From positions 1 through 59,656 of the forward strand of contig JAJYTC010000004.1 of the NCBI GenBank assembly GCA_021793275.1: DNA of 59,656 bases, in the 5' to 3' direction. The translations under genes and the position numbers were made by a program. Position 1 is the stretch's first letter. Each line of letters begins with the position of its first letter. This document shows, one piece after another, positions 9,921 to 19,247 of the stretch. The stretch comes from Deltaproteobacteria bacterium. Its GTDB lineage: Bacteria; Desulfobacterota; Syntrophobacteria; Syntrophobacterales; Syntrophobacteraceae. The notes under the pieces were generated by a model. That model was not told the origin of the DNA and did not search any database. It saw only the letters and a list, made by a program, of their open reading frames with translations.

Positions 9921-10991
9921 ATGTTTGAAAAACTGCATTACAAGGGGCGTAACGGTTTACGGGGTTTCAGGCGCTGGGTTATCCCGTATCTCGCCTCGCG
10001 GTTTCACGGCGAGCAATTCCGACCTCTGCTCTGCTACCTTTACACCGATTGGCAATGCAATATAGACTGCCACTACTGTTTTCAGTACGACAACGACCGG
10101 CCGGGAATGACCCTGGAAACGGCCCGTTCTTCCATGGACTGGCTCAAGGCCACCGGCTGCAGGGTCCTTGCCATCATGGGCGGCGAACCTTTGGTCCGCA
10201 AGGATTTCATCCTGGAACTCATTGGCTACGGCAGCCGCAACGACTTCTTCGTCTACCTGCCAACAAACGGCTACCTCATGGACCGGGAGTTCATAGACGA
10301 AGCGGGCCGGGCCGGCCTGGCGGCGATCAATCTGGCTGTAGACTGCATCACACCCCGCAAGGGTCTACCCAAAGCCCTGCTGCCCATCGAACCCCAGTTC
10401 CGCTATCTGGTCAGGCAACAAAAAAAGCACGACTTCATCATTTTTTTCAACATAAATATTTGCCGGACCAACCTCAAAGACGTCAGGCTCCTAACGGAGA
10501 TCGCCCGCCAGAACGGCATCGGCACCGATTACCACCTCAACGAAGCCCCGCAGCAGATGGCCGACATCAATCATTATAAACACCGTGAAAACGACCTGTC
10601 AATTTTACCCGAGCAGTACGACGAGGTGGACATGCTCCTGGACTGGATCATAGAAAAACAGCGCGAGGGATGGTGCATGGTCAATTCCATCGAACACCTG
10701 CAGACCATGAAGGACCGAATGCGGGGAACTATCCACCCCTGGAACTGCCGCGCCGGTCACAACGGCGCGTTAATCAGACCGGACGGCTCCCTGTCGCCCT
10801 GCTTCGACCTGATCGACTACGATCATGACTGGGGACGCATCGGGGAGCCGCATTTTGATAAAGAGGCGCTCAAGGCGATTAAAAAGCAGTGCATCCCTTA
10901 TTGCTCTTCAACCTGCTTCCACACCATGGACTTCTATTACAACCTGCGGGCGATTCCCCAATGGGTCGCGAAACACGCCATGATGGGTTGA
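9921..10991 (+). CDS. radical SAM protein with SPASM-like C-terminal cysteines
   Basis: Radical S-adenosylmethionine enzyme of about 356 residues. The cluster motif CNIDCHYC (C46, C50, C53) binds the 4Fe-4S cluster that cleaves SAM, and MGGEPLVRKD is the following GGE motif. The C-terminal part has further Cys residues (NCRAGHNGALIRPDGSLSPC, and CIPYCSSTC), suggesting an auxiliary cluster as in SPASM or twitch enzymes. I chose the ATG at 9921; a GTG at 9915 in the same frame is possible. The substrate is unknown. It lies divergent from a secreted unknown and is followed by a dispersed repeat. Confidence 0.88.
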   Translation: MFEKLHYKGRNGLRGFRRWVIPYLASRFHGEQFRPLLCYLYTDWQCNIDCHYCFQYDNDRPGMTLETARSSMDWLKATGCRVLAIMGGEPLVRKDFILELIGYGSRNDFFVYLPTNGYLMDREFIDEAGRAGLAAINLAVDCITPRKGLPKALLPIEPQFRYLVRQQKKHDFIIFFNINICRTNLKDVRLLTEIARQNGIGTDYHLNEAPQQMADINHYKHRENDLSILPEQYDEVDMLLDWIIEKQREGWCMVNSIEHLQTMKDRMRGTIHPWNCRAGHNGALIRPDGSLSPCFDLIDYDHDWGRIGEPHFDKEALKAIKKQCIPYCSSTCFHTMDFYYNLRAIPQWVAKHAMMG

Positions 10992-11029
10992 AGACTGCGA
11001 GGAGCTGCTCTGAAGGGTTCCCACCGAGG

Positions 11030-11117
11030 TCTCTTGGCGCTTCGCGCCCCGGACACCGAGTGTCCGGGCCACCCCGGTCCTTCGTAACTTTTCATTGTTT
11101 GAGGGTGTCACGTGAGG
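11030..11117 (+). repeat. dispersed GC-rich repeat, copy 1
   Basis: First of three copies of a roughly 85-base element (others near 32299 and 41073). It contains two hairpins, GGCGC-TTC-GCGCC and CCGGACAC-CGA-GTGTCCGG, then a shared ACCCCGGTCCTTCGTAACTT tract. It lies in the 230-base gap after the radical SAM gene. Confidence 0.75.
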
Positions 11118-11221
11118 GAATCGAAACGGTGAAAAGCAACCCTGCCCTTGCCGCCCCGCGCACATGAGTTTAGACTACAAAATTGGGTATATGTACCTTA
11201 ACGAATCGCAAGGAGTGGCTA

Positions 11222-12907
11222 ATGCCCGCAGACGTAGTTAAACTCGATGAAAGACGACTAAGGAAAACAGGACCCGCAGGACTTGCGCGGGAACTGATGG
11301 GCCTTCCGGCCAAGCGGCGCCTGGAGCTGATTTTAGAGAGGCCCGACGCGCAATCGGTGACGGCAGCCCTGGATGCAAACGATTTTTTCCACACGATCCA
11401 GGAAATCGGCCCCGACGATTCTGTGCCGCTTCTTGCCCTGGCCAGCCTCGAGCAGGTAAATCATCTTTTCGATATCGAATGGTGGCGCAGGGACACCCTG
11501 GAACCCGCGAAGGCCCTTGCCTGGATCGAGCGGCTATCGAGAGCGGGCGGCACGGCTCTGCTCGAATGGCTTTCCAACGCCGACTTCGAGCTGCTGGTGT
11601 CTCTATTTAAGCAATGGATATCGCTCGATACGGCGCCCGAGGACATCGACCTGGTTGAAGCGGTTGAGAGCCTGCCGCCAAGAACGCTGGACAACCATTA
11701 CTTCTGGGAATCGAGATATCCGCAGTTCGACCACCTGATCACAGAACTACTCACAGTTATCTTTGAAACGAACTACGGTTTTTTCAAAGAACTTATGAAC
11801 AGCGTTCTTTACACGTCGAGCCCGGAGGTGGAGGAAAGCGCATTTGGTTTCCATCAAGGCAGGCTGGAGGACCACGGCATTCCCGATTTTTACGACGCGC
11901 TGGAAATCTACAAGACGATCGGCCCGGAGGAATTCGCAGAAAAGGCTGTGTTCGGGCAAGCCGACGCCGAGCGCTCGGCCCCTTCATTCGCTCTTGCTCT
12001 TTTGCCTGAGCAGGACCTGTTCGCAAAGACAGTCGGCAGGATAGAGGACCCGGACCTGATGGAGACCCTCCAGGCCGAGACAGCAGCCCTGGCAAACAAA
12101 GTGATCATTGCCGATCAGATTTTCCCGGATGATTCACAAGCGCTTCGGCGGGCGGTGGAAAAGACGCTCGCCTACATCAATCTGGGACTGGAACTGCGTT
12201 GCGGGTCAAGTGTCGAAAAGGCTGCACAAATTGTCCGCAGCAACTTCCTGGAGCATCTTTTCAGGCTTGCCCAGGCCGAGGTCGCCAGGCTCAGAGGACG
12301 GCTCAGGGCAACGGTTCAAAGCGGCTGGCTGAAACATTGTCCAGGGGGTATAAAGATCCTCGACGGCGAGTGGTTCGATGCGGCCGAGGAGCTTTTGGCC
12401 GCTACCCCGAAAATCTTAAGGAGCGGACAGGGAGGGGGCGCATCTTCGTATGATTTTTTCAGGACCCCTTCGGACCTTGCCAGGGCCAGTCATTTCGTTG
12501 ACATTATCATCGAGGCGGGCGAGCTGTACGCGCCGCTAAGCGCAAAGATGAACGAAGCCGGCCGGGAGTTTGCGACCTACCGGCAGACGCAGGCCGAAGA
12601 GCTAACGCTCGGGATGCTCGTCATGACCGCTGCGGCCAACCTGCTGGTTTACGGTAAATGGAGTCCGAAGCCTCTCGCGCTTGATTCCTGGCCTGAAATT
12701 TTCCCTTTGGTGCAACCGCGGGCAATCGGGGCAGCGGTAGCGGACTGGATCGATCGGTCGGTGAGCAGAAGTGAGAGAAGCTCTCTTGCCAAGGCTTATT
12801 TTGACCCCATTTTTCGGGACTACGATCTGGAAATGCGTCCGTTTTCGTGGCAAAACCCGCCGGACCCCCAACTGGTAAGGTTTTTCATGTTCACTAAACC
12901 CAATTAG
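11222..12907 (+). CDS. DUF6178-type conserved deltaproteobacterial protein
   Basis: A 561-residue protein that I recognise as DUF6178-like, a family of unknown function mainly in Desulfobacterota. It is soluble, largely helical and acidic, with WWRRDTLEPAKALAWIERL and a C-terminal stretch LTLGMLVMTAAANLLVYGKW. The start is the ATG preceded by AGGAG at 8-base spacing; the upstream in-frame TTG at 11183 has no ribosome site. It stands alone between a repeat and a 306-base gap. Confidence 0.8.
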   Translation: MPADVVKLDERRLRKTGPAGLARELMGLPAKRRLELILERPDAQSVTAALDANDFFHTIQEIGPDDSVPLLALASLEQVNHLFDIEWWRRDTLEPAKALAWIERLSRAGGTALLEWLSNADFELLVSLFKQWISLDTAPEDIDLVEAVESLPPRTLDNHYFWESRYPQFDHLITELLTVIFETNYGFFKELMNSVLYTSSPEVEESAFGFHQGRLEDHGIPDFYDALEIYKTIGPEEFAEKAVFGQADAERSAPSFALALLPEQDLFAKTVGRIEDPDLMETLQAETAALANKVIIADQIFPDDSQALRRAVEKTLAYINLGLELRCGSSVEKAAQIVRSNFLEHLFRLAQAEVARLRGRLRATVQSGWLKHCPGGIKILDGEWFDAAEELLAATPKILRSGQGGGASSYDFFRTPSDLARASHFVDIIIEAGELYAPLSAKMNEAGREFATYRQTQAEELTLGMLVMTAAANLLVYGKWSPKPLALDSWPEIFPLVQPRAIGAAVADWIDRSVSRSERSSLAKAYFDPIFRDYDLEMRPFSWQNPPDPQLVRFFMFTKPN

Positions 12908-13213
12908 TTCCCAGCCGGTTTTGCCTTTTGCCTTTTAAGAAGCCGGATCGGCCTCGGGGGCGGGGGGGGGTGAGCGGAGCAAGGTGCAGGCCCGGCGGTG
13001 CTTGCTTTCCGACTTATCCGGTCGTAATATGAAAGTTACCGCCCGTTTTTCCGGTTTCATCATGGGTGAAGCATCGCGCCTTGACCGGTTAAGTGGCACG
13101 AAACGTGCTTCGATTTTCGGATCGATAACGCTGCACGCGCATCGGCGCCCAACTTAGCAGGCATGGAGATGCGAAACAGAGCCTATGGCAATTCCGCTCA
13201 AAAGGAGACCGGC
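12908..13213 (+). other. intergenic region with a G-rich run
   Basis: About 300 bases without a gene that I can see. Near 12950-12970 are two runs of five and ten G residues, preceded by short TTTTGCC repeats. The run could hinder polymerase or form a quadruplex, but nothing else supports a function. Confidence 0.4.
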
Positions 13214-13537
13214 ATGAGGAGAACCATAATTTTATTGGCCGCCATATTTCTTGCGATAGCCGTGGTCGTACCGGCCTTTGCTCAACAGAACCTGCCGCCG
13301 GATCCCAGCAAGATGTCGGGACGATTTTCCGCCACCCCGCCGGGAGACTTCATCCTTTTGGACGCGCTTATTCTGAGGCCGCTGGGACTCGCGGCGATGG
13401 CCGTGGGCGCCATAGGGGCCGTGGCGGCCACCCCATGGGCCGAGGCGTCCCATTCGGAAGACCGGGTAAAGCGTGAGCTTATAGAGAAGCCTTACTGGTA
13501 TACATTCTGCAGGCCGTTGGGCGACTCTGATTTTTGA
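13214..13537 (+). CDS. small exported or membrane protein of unknown function
   Basis: A 107-residue protein with an N-terminal signal (MRRTIILLAAIFLAIAVVVPAFA, cleavage after AFA). A second hydrophobic segment lies at about 55-77 (LRPLGLAAMAVGAIGAVAAT), followed by a charged tail ending KPYWYTFCRPLG. The start is the ATG preceded by AAAGGAG; an upstream in-frame ATG at 13163 would bury the signal peptide. It is followed at once by coaE and may be the first gene of the coaE-NUDIX-Gre run. Confidence 0.72.
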   Translation: MRRTIILLAAIFLAIAVVVPAFAQQNLPPDPSKMSGRFSATPPGDFILLDALILRPLGLAAMAVGAIGAVAATPWAEASHSEDRVKRELIEKPYWYTFCRPLGDSDF

Positions 13538-13554
13538 ACCGGCAAGCTCTGAAA

Positions 13555-14160
13555 ATGGCAGATAAGAGAATCGCGCTCACGGGCGGCATCGCGACCGGGA
13601 AGACCACGGTGGCGAACAGGTTGAGGGAACTGGGCGCAATCATTCTGGATGCGGACGAATATGCCCGCCGGGCGGCAGAACCCGGCACAGCATCTTATGA
13701 GTCTTTGCGGGAACTGATCGGAGGGCGGTATTTCAACCCGGACGGCACGCTGAAAAGAGCGGAACTGCGCCGGCGAATCGTAAGGGAGCCCGCCCTGCGC
13801 GCCGGGGTCAACGCTATTCTCCATCCATACATAGCCACTGCGATGCGGGAGGAGTGGAAAAGGCTCAAAGGGCAGAGTTCGGGGGCGGTTATAGTGTTCG
13901 ATATTCCGCTGCTCTTCGAGGGCGGACTCGAGGGCAGGTACGATATCATCATTCTGGCCTACTGTAACCGTGAAGTCCAGCTTGAGCGGCTCATGCGCAG
14001 GGACGGGCTGTCTTTGTCCGAGGCTGAGCTGACGCTGTCGATACAGCTTCCGATCGATTTCAAAAGGGATCGCTCCGATTACATAATTGAAAACAGCGCA
14101 GAGCTTGAAAGCACCCTGGATCAGGTCGATGCCCTGTGGAGCAAGCTCTCGCAACAATGA
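13555..14160 (+). CDS. coaE: dephospho-CoA kinase
   Basis: Phosphorylates the ribose 3-hydroxyl of dephospho-CoA with ATP, the last step of coenzyme A synthesis. The 201-residue length fits. Motifs are the P-loop GGIATGKTT (residues 10-18), DADEYARR after strand two, HPYIATAMREEW, and IPLLFEGGL. I chose the ATG at 13555; a TTG at 13534 overlapping the previous stop is possible. A NUDIX hydrolase follows after 20 bases on the same strand. Confidence 0.92.
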   Translation: MADKRIALTGGIATGKTTVANRLRELGAIILDADEYARRAAEPGTASYESLRELIGGRYFNPDGTLKRAELRRRIVREPALRAGVNAILHPYIATAMREEWKRLKGQSSGAVIVFDIPLLFEGGLEGRYDIIILAYCNREVQLERLMRRDGLSLSEAELTLSIQLPIDFKRDRSDYIIENSAELESTLDQVDALWSKLSQQ

Positions 14161-14180
14161 AAACGAGGACTTAAATTCTA

Positions 14181-14735
14181 ATGGAAGAGACGATCAGGAC
14201 TCTTGGCATTTTAAAGGCAAGACATTTCAGCGCGAGCCTGAATGCAGTGAGGCTAAGGAGCGGCAGGCTAACGGAGCGAATAAAGATAGAGCATCCGGAG
14301 GCCGCCGCCATCCTGGCGTTTCCGGACAGGGATCATATCATCATGGTTCGTCAATGGCGCTATGCGATCGGCTGTGAGACCCTGGAAATACCGGCGGGCA
14401 AGGTGGACCCGGGAGAAGTGCCCGAGACATGCGCCGGCCGGGAGCTTATGGAAGAAACGGGGCAAAGGGCAAGGCGGCTGGTCGAAATTTTCAGCTATTA
14501 TCCCGCCATAGGGTATGCTGACGAGGTCATTAGAATTTTTGTCGCTTCGGGTCTGGAGGCCGCTTCCGACCGGGAGGACAACGACGAGATATCCGAAACG
14601 GAAATTATAAGACTTTCGGAGGTCCATGATATGATTATGTCGGGCAGGATTCGCGACGGCAAAACGGTCATCGCCCTGTCGGTTTTACGCGCCAGAATGG
14701 AAAGAGGAGAAATTCCGGATAATTTTTTTTCGTGA
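14181..14735 (+). CDS. NUDIX hydrolase, ADP-ribose pyrophosphatase-like
   Basis: Hydrolyses a nucleoside diphosphate linked to another moiety, most likely ADP-ribose. The NUDIX box is complete (GKVDPGEVPETCAGRELMEE followed by TG), preceded by the ETLEIPAGKVDPGE signature of the ADP-ribose subgroup. The protein is 184 residues. It lies 20 bases after coaE and 6 bases before a Gre-family gene, so the three are probably co-transcribed. Confidence 0.9.
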   Translation: MEETIRTLGILKARHFSASLNAVRLRSGRLTERIKIEHPEAAAILAFPDRDHIIMVRQWRYAIGCETLEIPAGKVDPGEVPETCAGRELMEETGQRARRLVEIFSYYPAIGYADEVIRIFVASGLEAASDREDNDEISETEIIRLSEVHDMIMSGRIRDGKTVIALSVLRARMERGEIPDNFFS

Positions 14736-14741
14736 GTTGCA

Positions 14742-15215
14742 ATGAAGCCCAAGGTCCCCATTACGCGAAACGGTCATCGAATGCTGCTCAGAGAGCTTTC
14801 CCACCTGAGAAGGGTCGTGCGGCCCGAGGTGCTCGACGAGTTGCGCGAAGCCAGGGGTTACGGCGTAAAGATTGAAAACCAACAATACCTTCTGGCCCGC
14901 GAACGCCACGCGGCCATTCAGAAAAAGATAAACGATCTGGAAGAAAAGCTGGCGGCCTGCGAGATATTTGTCGGGAGAAAGTTTTTTTTCAAACAGGTAG
15001 GCTTCGGGACCGTAATAACCGTTAAGAATCTTCACTCCGGCGACGTCAAGCGGTTCCAGATGGTGGGGCCGTGGGAATCCGACGTATCCGACGGCAGGCT
15101 GTCGGTGGATTCTCCGGTCGGCAGGGGCCTGATGGGACATGGCGAGGGCGAGGAGATACTGGTTTACACTCCCTCGGGGGACCGTTCCTACCGCATACTT
15201 TCCATCGAAATCTAA
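14742..15215 (+). CDS. GreA/GreB-family transcription factor, altered catalytic tip
   Basis: A 157-residue member of the Gre family, which enters the RNA polymerase secondary channel. It has an N-terminal coiled coil (about 1-75) and a GreB-like C-terminal domain with SVDSPVGRGLMGHGEGEEI. In GreA and GreB the coiled-coil tip carries an Asp and a Glu that position catalytic Mg2+. Here the tip reads GYGVKIENQQY, so Val42 replaces the Asp while Glu45 remains. Transcript cleavage may be reduced, or the protein may play another role in the channel. It is last in the coaE-NUDIX run. Confidence 0.88.
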   Translation: MKPKVPITRNGHRMLLRELSHLRRVVRPEVLDELREARGYGVKIENQQYLLARERHAAIQKKINDLEEKLAACEIFVGRKFFFKQVGFGTVITVKNLHSGDVKRFQMVGPWESDVSDGRLSVDSPVGRGLMGHGEGEEILVYTPSGDRSYRILSIEI

Positions 15216-15275
15216 AAACCGGATTTGCATTGAGGCAGGCTGAGGGCAGCAGATAGAGAGAGAAGCTGCGGCAGG

Positions 15276-16622
15276 TCAATCGGTTTTGCCCAGGAAACAG
15301 AGCCAGGCCAGGCCGATTGGAGCGGCAACGATCGAGGCGGCAAGAATGCCTGTTTTGGCCTCTTCGAGATGGACCGGCCCTTCAAAAGCCAGATTGCTTA
15401 TAAAAAGCGACATCGTTAATCCGATTCCTCCGAGCCAGCCAATACCGAGCATCTGTCTCCAGCTCACCTTACTTGGAAGCTTGGCTATTCTTAATTTGAC
15501 GGCAAGCCAACTGAACAGGAAGATCCCGGTAAATTTTCCGAAAACGAGACCCAGGAACACTCCAAGCGCTATATTACCCAATGCTGCATGGAGACTCAGC
15601 TTTGAGAAATCCACCCCCATGTTGCTTAAGGCGAAAAGGGGCAGTATGAGGAAGGTGACCCAGGGGCCAATGGCATGCTCCATGTGCTGCAAGGGTGACT
15701 GGACCGCCCTTGCGGCCTTCTCCAGGTTCTCCGCAACGGAGGCCATCGCGGGGCAACCGAGTGCATGATCGCAGGCATAGGGATCGAAGGATTCTTCATA
15801 GAGTTCGTCCTGAAGCTGTTCGATCCTTGCAGCAAAATCGGGGGGGGTGAACGCGGATTTTGCCGGAATGGCCCAGGCCAGCAATATGCCTGCCACCGTC
15901 GGATGAATACCGGATTTGAGCATCGAAAACCAAAGAAAGACTCCGATTACCGCGTAAGGAAGAGGGTTGCGGATTCCTCCCCGATTTATGACAAAAAGAA
16001 CCGCGAGCAGCATGGCGGCGGCGAGCAAGGCTAACGTCTGTAATTGACCGGTGTAGAAAAACGCTATGACTGCCACCGCCCCGAGGTCATCAGCAATGGC
16101 GAGAGCGGTGAGAAAAACGATCAGGCTCGGAGGGACCCGCCGGTCGAGCAGCACCAAAATTCCAACGGCAAACGCGATGTCCGTGGCGATCGGCACCCCC
16201 CAACCCCGCGCCGCCGGTCCGTGGGGGTTGATTATCAGATAAATTGCCGCCGGGACAATCATTCCCCCGAGAGCGGCAATTATGGGCAGGGCCGCGTCCT
16301 TGAAGGACGATAACTCTCCTACCAGCAACTCGCGCTTGAGTTCCAGGCCGACCAACAGGAAAAACAATGTCATCAGCCCATCGTTTATCCAGTTGTGGAG
16401 GGTCATTTCGAGATTGAAATTTCCGACTCCCACCCTGAGCGGCTTTTCCCAAACGGCGGCAATATGTTGCAGCGGCCCGTAATTGGCAAGGAAGAGCGAA
16501 GCGACAACGGCGAGGATCAAAATGAGCCCTCCGGCCGTGGTTCGTTTCAGGAATCGCTCGAAAGGACTGAGGATTCGTCCGAAAAAACTTTCGAAAAAGA
16601 AACCGTTCCCCTTTAGTTTCAC
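15276..16622 (-). CDS. nhaA: Na+/H+ antiporter NhaA
   Basis: Exports Na+ in exchange for protons at the inner membrane. The protein has about twelve membrane segments, the ATDIAFAVG motif and the essential Asp pair in IADDLGAV. A cytoplasmic loop of about 60 residues (around PPDFAARIEQLQDELYEESF) is also present in other long NhaA proteins. I chose the GTG at 16622, which has GGAGGG 9 bases upstream. An open frame extends to an ATG at 16772, but those 50 residues are low complexity and look untranslated. Confidence 0.9.
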   Translation of the reverse strand: MKLKGNGFFFESFFGRILSPFERFLKRTTAGGLILILAVVASLFLANYGPLQHIAAVWEKPLRVGVGNFNLEMTLHNWINDGLMTLFFLLVGLELKRELLVGELSSFKDAALPIIAALGGMIVPAAIYLIINPHGPAARGWGVPIATDIAFAVGILVLLDRRVPPSLIVFLTALAIADDLGAVAVIAFFYTGQLQTLALLAAAMLLAVLFVINRGGIRNPLPYAVIGVFLWFSMLKSGIHPTVAGILLAWAIPAKSAFTPPDFAARIEQLQDELYEESFDPYACDHALGCPAMASVAENLEKAARAVQSPLQHMEHAIGPWVTFLILPLFALSNMGVDFSKLSLHAALGNIALGVFLGLVFGKFTGIFLFSWLAVKLRIAKLPSKVSWRQMLGIGWLGGIGLTMSLFISNLAFEGPVHLEEAKTGILAASIVAAPIGLAWLCFLGKTD

Positions 16623-16952
16623 TCGACCAGGCCCTCCAGGGCGTGCCACTGAAAAGGCGAAGGGCAAAAGCGCGGGGCGCCACTCACTGCCCTCCACGGG
16701 TTCTGAATCGCCCGGCGGCTGTGCCGCGCACGACGCTCTCCGCGACCGGGACGGCGGCACCGTTGGCGCCAAGCTCCATCCTCATGAGTTTAGGTTAACA
16801 TCATTGAGCCTGACCACAGTTGCAGCCCAATGTCCAGTGAAAATCCCCAAAATGCAAGGACTGTCTGCGTTTAGAGAGACGTTTTCGGCCTCGAAACCAT
16901 AAGTTCGAGGCTGTCCCCACCCTTCCCTGAGACCGGGGTTTTCGGCTGGAAG

Positions 16953-17339
16953 CTAGACGGCAGAAGGTTGGAGACCAAAATCCGACGGCTCAGGCATTTC
17001 GCGGCCATGAGGTGGGGAGAGCGTAACGGTTTCGCCTTCCCAGGCTGAAATCCCCCCGATCAGGTTGTAGATGGATGTGTTCACAAAACCGCTCTGTCCG
17101 GCAAGCATGGCACCGAGCTTTGAGCGCCATCCGCTTTTGCAGTAAAAAATCAGTTCCCGGTCCTCAGGGAGTTCGCCCAGGCGGGCCTCCAGTTCGGATA
17201 AAGGCAAAAGTTTTGCCCCGGGGATATGTTCGGCCTCATACTCCTCAGGCTCTCTTACATCAACGAGGAGGTAGTCGGTTGCGTTTTTTCGACAGAAATA
17301 CTCTTCAAGGTCCTCCGGGTACATTTCCAGGATATCCAT
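16953..17339 (-). CDS. rhodanese-like sulfurtransferase domain protein
   Basis: A single rhodanese domain of 128 residues that can carry a persulfide on its active-site Cys67 (loop CKSGWRS). Other family marks are VDVREPEEYEAEHIPGA and the final GGISAWE. The start is the ATG with GGAGG 6 bases upstream; the frame stays open to 17465 but without a ribosome site. The upstream region carries two 17-base inverted repeats that also occur before the small secreted gene at 19324, with a related one before the neighbouring lysR. Confidence 0.9.
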   Translation of the reverse strand: MDILEMYPEDLEEYFCRKNATDYLLVDVREPEEYEAEHIPGAKLLPLSELEARLGELPEDRELIFYCKSGWRSKLGAMLAGQSGFVNTSIYNLIGGISAWEGETVTLSPPHGREMPEPSDFGLQPSAV

Positions 17340-17424
17340 GCGATCCTCCAGTGAGCGGAAAATAAAAACAACCCGAGAAAAATGAGATCGGCCGGCATTC
17401 CAACAGGGGCAAGCCGCAGGCCTA

Positions 17425-17505
17425 AATCGTGGCATACGATTAACACAGAGTAGAAATCGCATCAAACGATTGTTTTTGAATTATATGATCGGAATTTCAG
17501 ATAGC
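17425..17505 (-). promoter_or_regulatory. LysR-type operator module before the rhodanese gene
   Basis: Two 17-base inverted repeats, AATCGTGGCATACGATT (17425-17441) and AATCGCATCAAACGATT (17455-17471), lie 30 bases apart, followed by TATGATCGG at 17484 and CAGATAGC at 17498. Both fit the ATC-N9-GAT form bound by LysR-family regulators. On the minus strand TTGATG-N16-TTAATC overlaps the boxes and could be the promoter. The module recurs with identical spacing at 19593-19673. Confidence 0.7.
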
Positions 17506-17590
17506 TGCAGGGGGAAGGCAAAACTGCGGCGCTTCGGGTATGTGCCGACTATGGGGCGGGCGGAACTCAGAGAAACAAAAATTAGGCCAC

Positions 17591-18478
17591 TCACCGTTTC
17601 AGCAGAGCTCTGGCGACCTCCATGAACGCCTGCAATGTTGGCGACATCCATCTGTCTCGCAACCATATCATCAATATCGCCACATCGATTCCGCCCTCCG
17701 ACCAGGGAAGGATGACCAGTCTTTTACTCCCGACTTCTTCGGCAACCGCAACCTCGGGAAGGATCGATATCCCCAGGCCGTTCATGACATTGCTCTTTAT
17801 TACCTCGACGCTGCTGCACTCGAACTTAACGTAGTCATAGACCTCCTCGTCTTTTAGCATCTGCTCGAAAATACTTTTGTAACCGCAACTCAACCTGGAG
17901 AGGAGGATCGTTGCTCCGGAAAGGTCGCGGGTATGTACAGTGCGTTTGGCGCTCAGGGGATGTTCGGGGTTTGCGACGAGCACCAACGATTCAAACCCCA
18001 CGGTTTCCATTTCAAGGTCGGAAGAGCTCATAGATTCGGCAAGCAAAAAGGCCAAGTCCGTGACACCTTTATGCAGGTCCTTGTTGAGCCCCTCAAGGGT
18101 ACAGGAGATGAGGTTGAGCTGGACCTTTGGAAATTTTGCGTGAAAGGCCTTGAGCACCGGCGGCAGGCGATGGACCCCGAGCGTTTCGGGGATCCTGATC
18201 GTAAGAGAGCCCACCGGCTCTTTGGTTCTGATCAACGACTTACTCTCGTCAACCATATCCAATATCTTGTTTGCATACTCGAGCAGCAACATGCCCGATT
18301 CGGTCAACTGGATGCGCTTGCCCAAACGATCAAAAAGCTGAACATCGAGTTCTTCTTCCAGCGAACGGATTTGGGCAGAGATGCTGGACTGGGCATAATG
18401 GAGCCTGTCTGCCGCCTTATTGAAGCTCAACAGGCTTGCCACGGCCCGAAACGATCTGAGTTGCTGGATCTCCATCAC
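17591..18478 (-). CDS. LysR-family transcriptional regulator
   Basis: A 295-residue LysR-type regulator. The N-terminal winged helix-turn-helix (FRAVASLLSFNKAADRLHYA, then QSSISAQIRSLEEELDVQLF) is followed by a co-inducer domain from about residue 90. It is flanked by rhodanese and thioredoxin genes on the same strand. A 17-base inverted repeat lies 44 bases upstream of its start, and the same type of repeat precedes the rhodanese and small secreted genes, so it probably controls itself and both neighbours. The inducer is unknown; a sulfur compound is plausible from context only. Confidence 0.93.
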   Translation of the reverse strand: MMEIQQLRSFRAVASLLSFNKAADRLHYAQSSISAQIRSLEEELDVQLFDRLGKRIQLTESGMLLLEYANKILDMVDESKSLIRTKEPVGSLTIRIPETLGVHRLPPVLKAFHAKFPKVQLNLISCTLEGLNKDLHKGVTDLAFLLAESMSSSDLEMETVGFESLVLVANPEHPLSAKRTVHTRDLSGATILLSRLSCGYKSIFEQMLKDEEVYDYVKFECSSVEVIKSNVMNGLGISILPEVAVAEEVGSKRLVILPWSEGGIDVAILMIWLRDRWMSPTLQAFMEVARALLKR

Positions 18479-18521
18479 CGGTCTCCTCTTATCTAAAATT
18501 CAGATCATATTGTTCGAAAAT

Positions 18522-18538
18522 AATCGATTGCGACGATT
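18522..18538 (-). promoter_or_regulatory. LysR-type operator before the lysR gene
   Basis: AATCGATTGCGACGATT matches the boxes at 17425 and 19623. A degenerate second site (GATCATACAATCGAATC) begins 30 bases further on, then ATCGG near 18566. This supports autoregulation. The rest of the 315-base gap to the thioredoxin gene holds nothing I can call. Confidence 0.6.
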
Positions 18539-18793
18539 AAGATTATGGCTTGATCATACAATCGAATCGGAAAATAATCAACCATAGGAGGGAAGCGACT
18601 AAAAGATGAAAACCATTTGAGCGAAGGAAGACTCTGTGCACCCGGAAGCCTAACCCGGCGCCCCATTCAAAGATATCTTCATCGAGGGGACTTTCGCTTT
18701 CCCGGGTCGAGCAAAGAAGGTCTTGGCGGCTCAAGCGTAGAAGAGCGGCCGTCTATCTATGGCTATAGAAGGAAAAGTTTACAAGTAGACGGG

Positions 18794-19156
18794 TCAGGGA
18801 ATCGTTACCGGAGAAAAGGCGGGCGCCTCATCCATAACCTTCTCGATTGCCTCTGCAATGACAGATTTAGGTACGGCCCCTATAATTTGCCCGCCCACAT
18901 TCCCGGCTTTGAAAATAAGCAGAGTGGGGATGCCGCGAATTCCATACTTTCCATGCACCCCGGGATTATCCTCAAGGTTGCACCTGGCCACCTTGAGCTT
19001 ATACTCGTAATCGTCGGAAAGTTCCTCGACAGCAGGGGCGATGGCACGGCAGGGACCGCACCAGGGAGCACAGAAATCTACCAGAACGGGCAAATGGGAC
19101 TGAAGCACCTCTTGTTCGAAATTGCTGTCTGTGACTTCTATAATGTTGCCGGCCAT
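18794..19156 (-). CDS. trxA: thioredoxin
   Basis: Protein disulfide reductase of 120 residues with the classical active site WCGPC (C33 and C36), the following RAIAPAVEEL helix and the cis-Pro loop IRGIPTLLIF. AGAGGAA lies about 7 bases before the ATG. It sits between lysR and a tiny secreted-protein gene, all on the minus strand, in a block also containing a rhodanese, which suggests reduction of persulfide or disulfide partners. The 167 bases upstream contain a 9-base inverted repeat. Confidence 0.93.
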   Translation of the reverse strand: MAGNIIEVTDSNFEQEVLQSHLPVLVDFCAPWCGPCRAIAPAVEELSDDYEYKLKVARCNLEDNPGVHGKYGIRGIPTLLIFKAGNVGGQIIGAVPKSVIAEAIEKVMDEAPAFSPVTIP

Positions 19157-19247
19157 CAGATTGTTCCTCTCATCAAGGGGGTATCAGCCAACTTCATTTA
19201 AGCGGCCATTTCAGTTTATTCAGGCACGGTCACACCCATGAAAATGA

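Noticed and set aside
16623-16772. 50-residue N-terminal extension of NhaA
   Set aside because: Low-complexity Pro/Ser/Arg sequence; the GTG at 16622 has a much better ribosome site.
18543-18734. 63-codon minus-strand open frame upstream of lysR
   Set aside because: Overlaps the LysR operator region, has no ribosome site and no family features.
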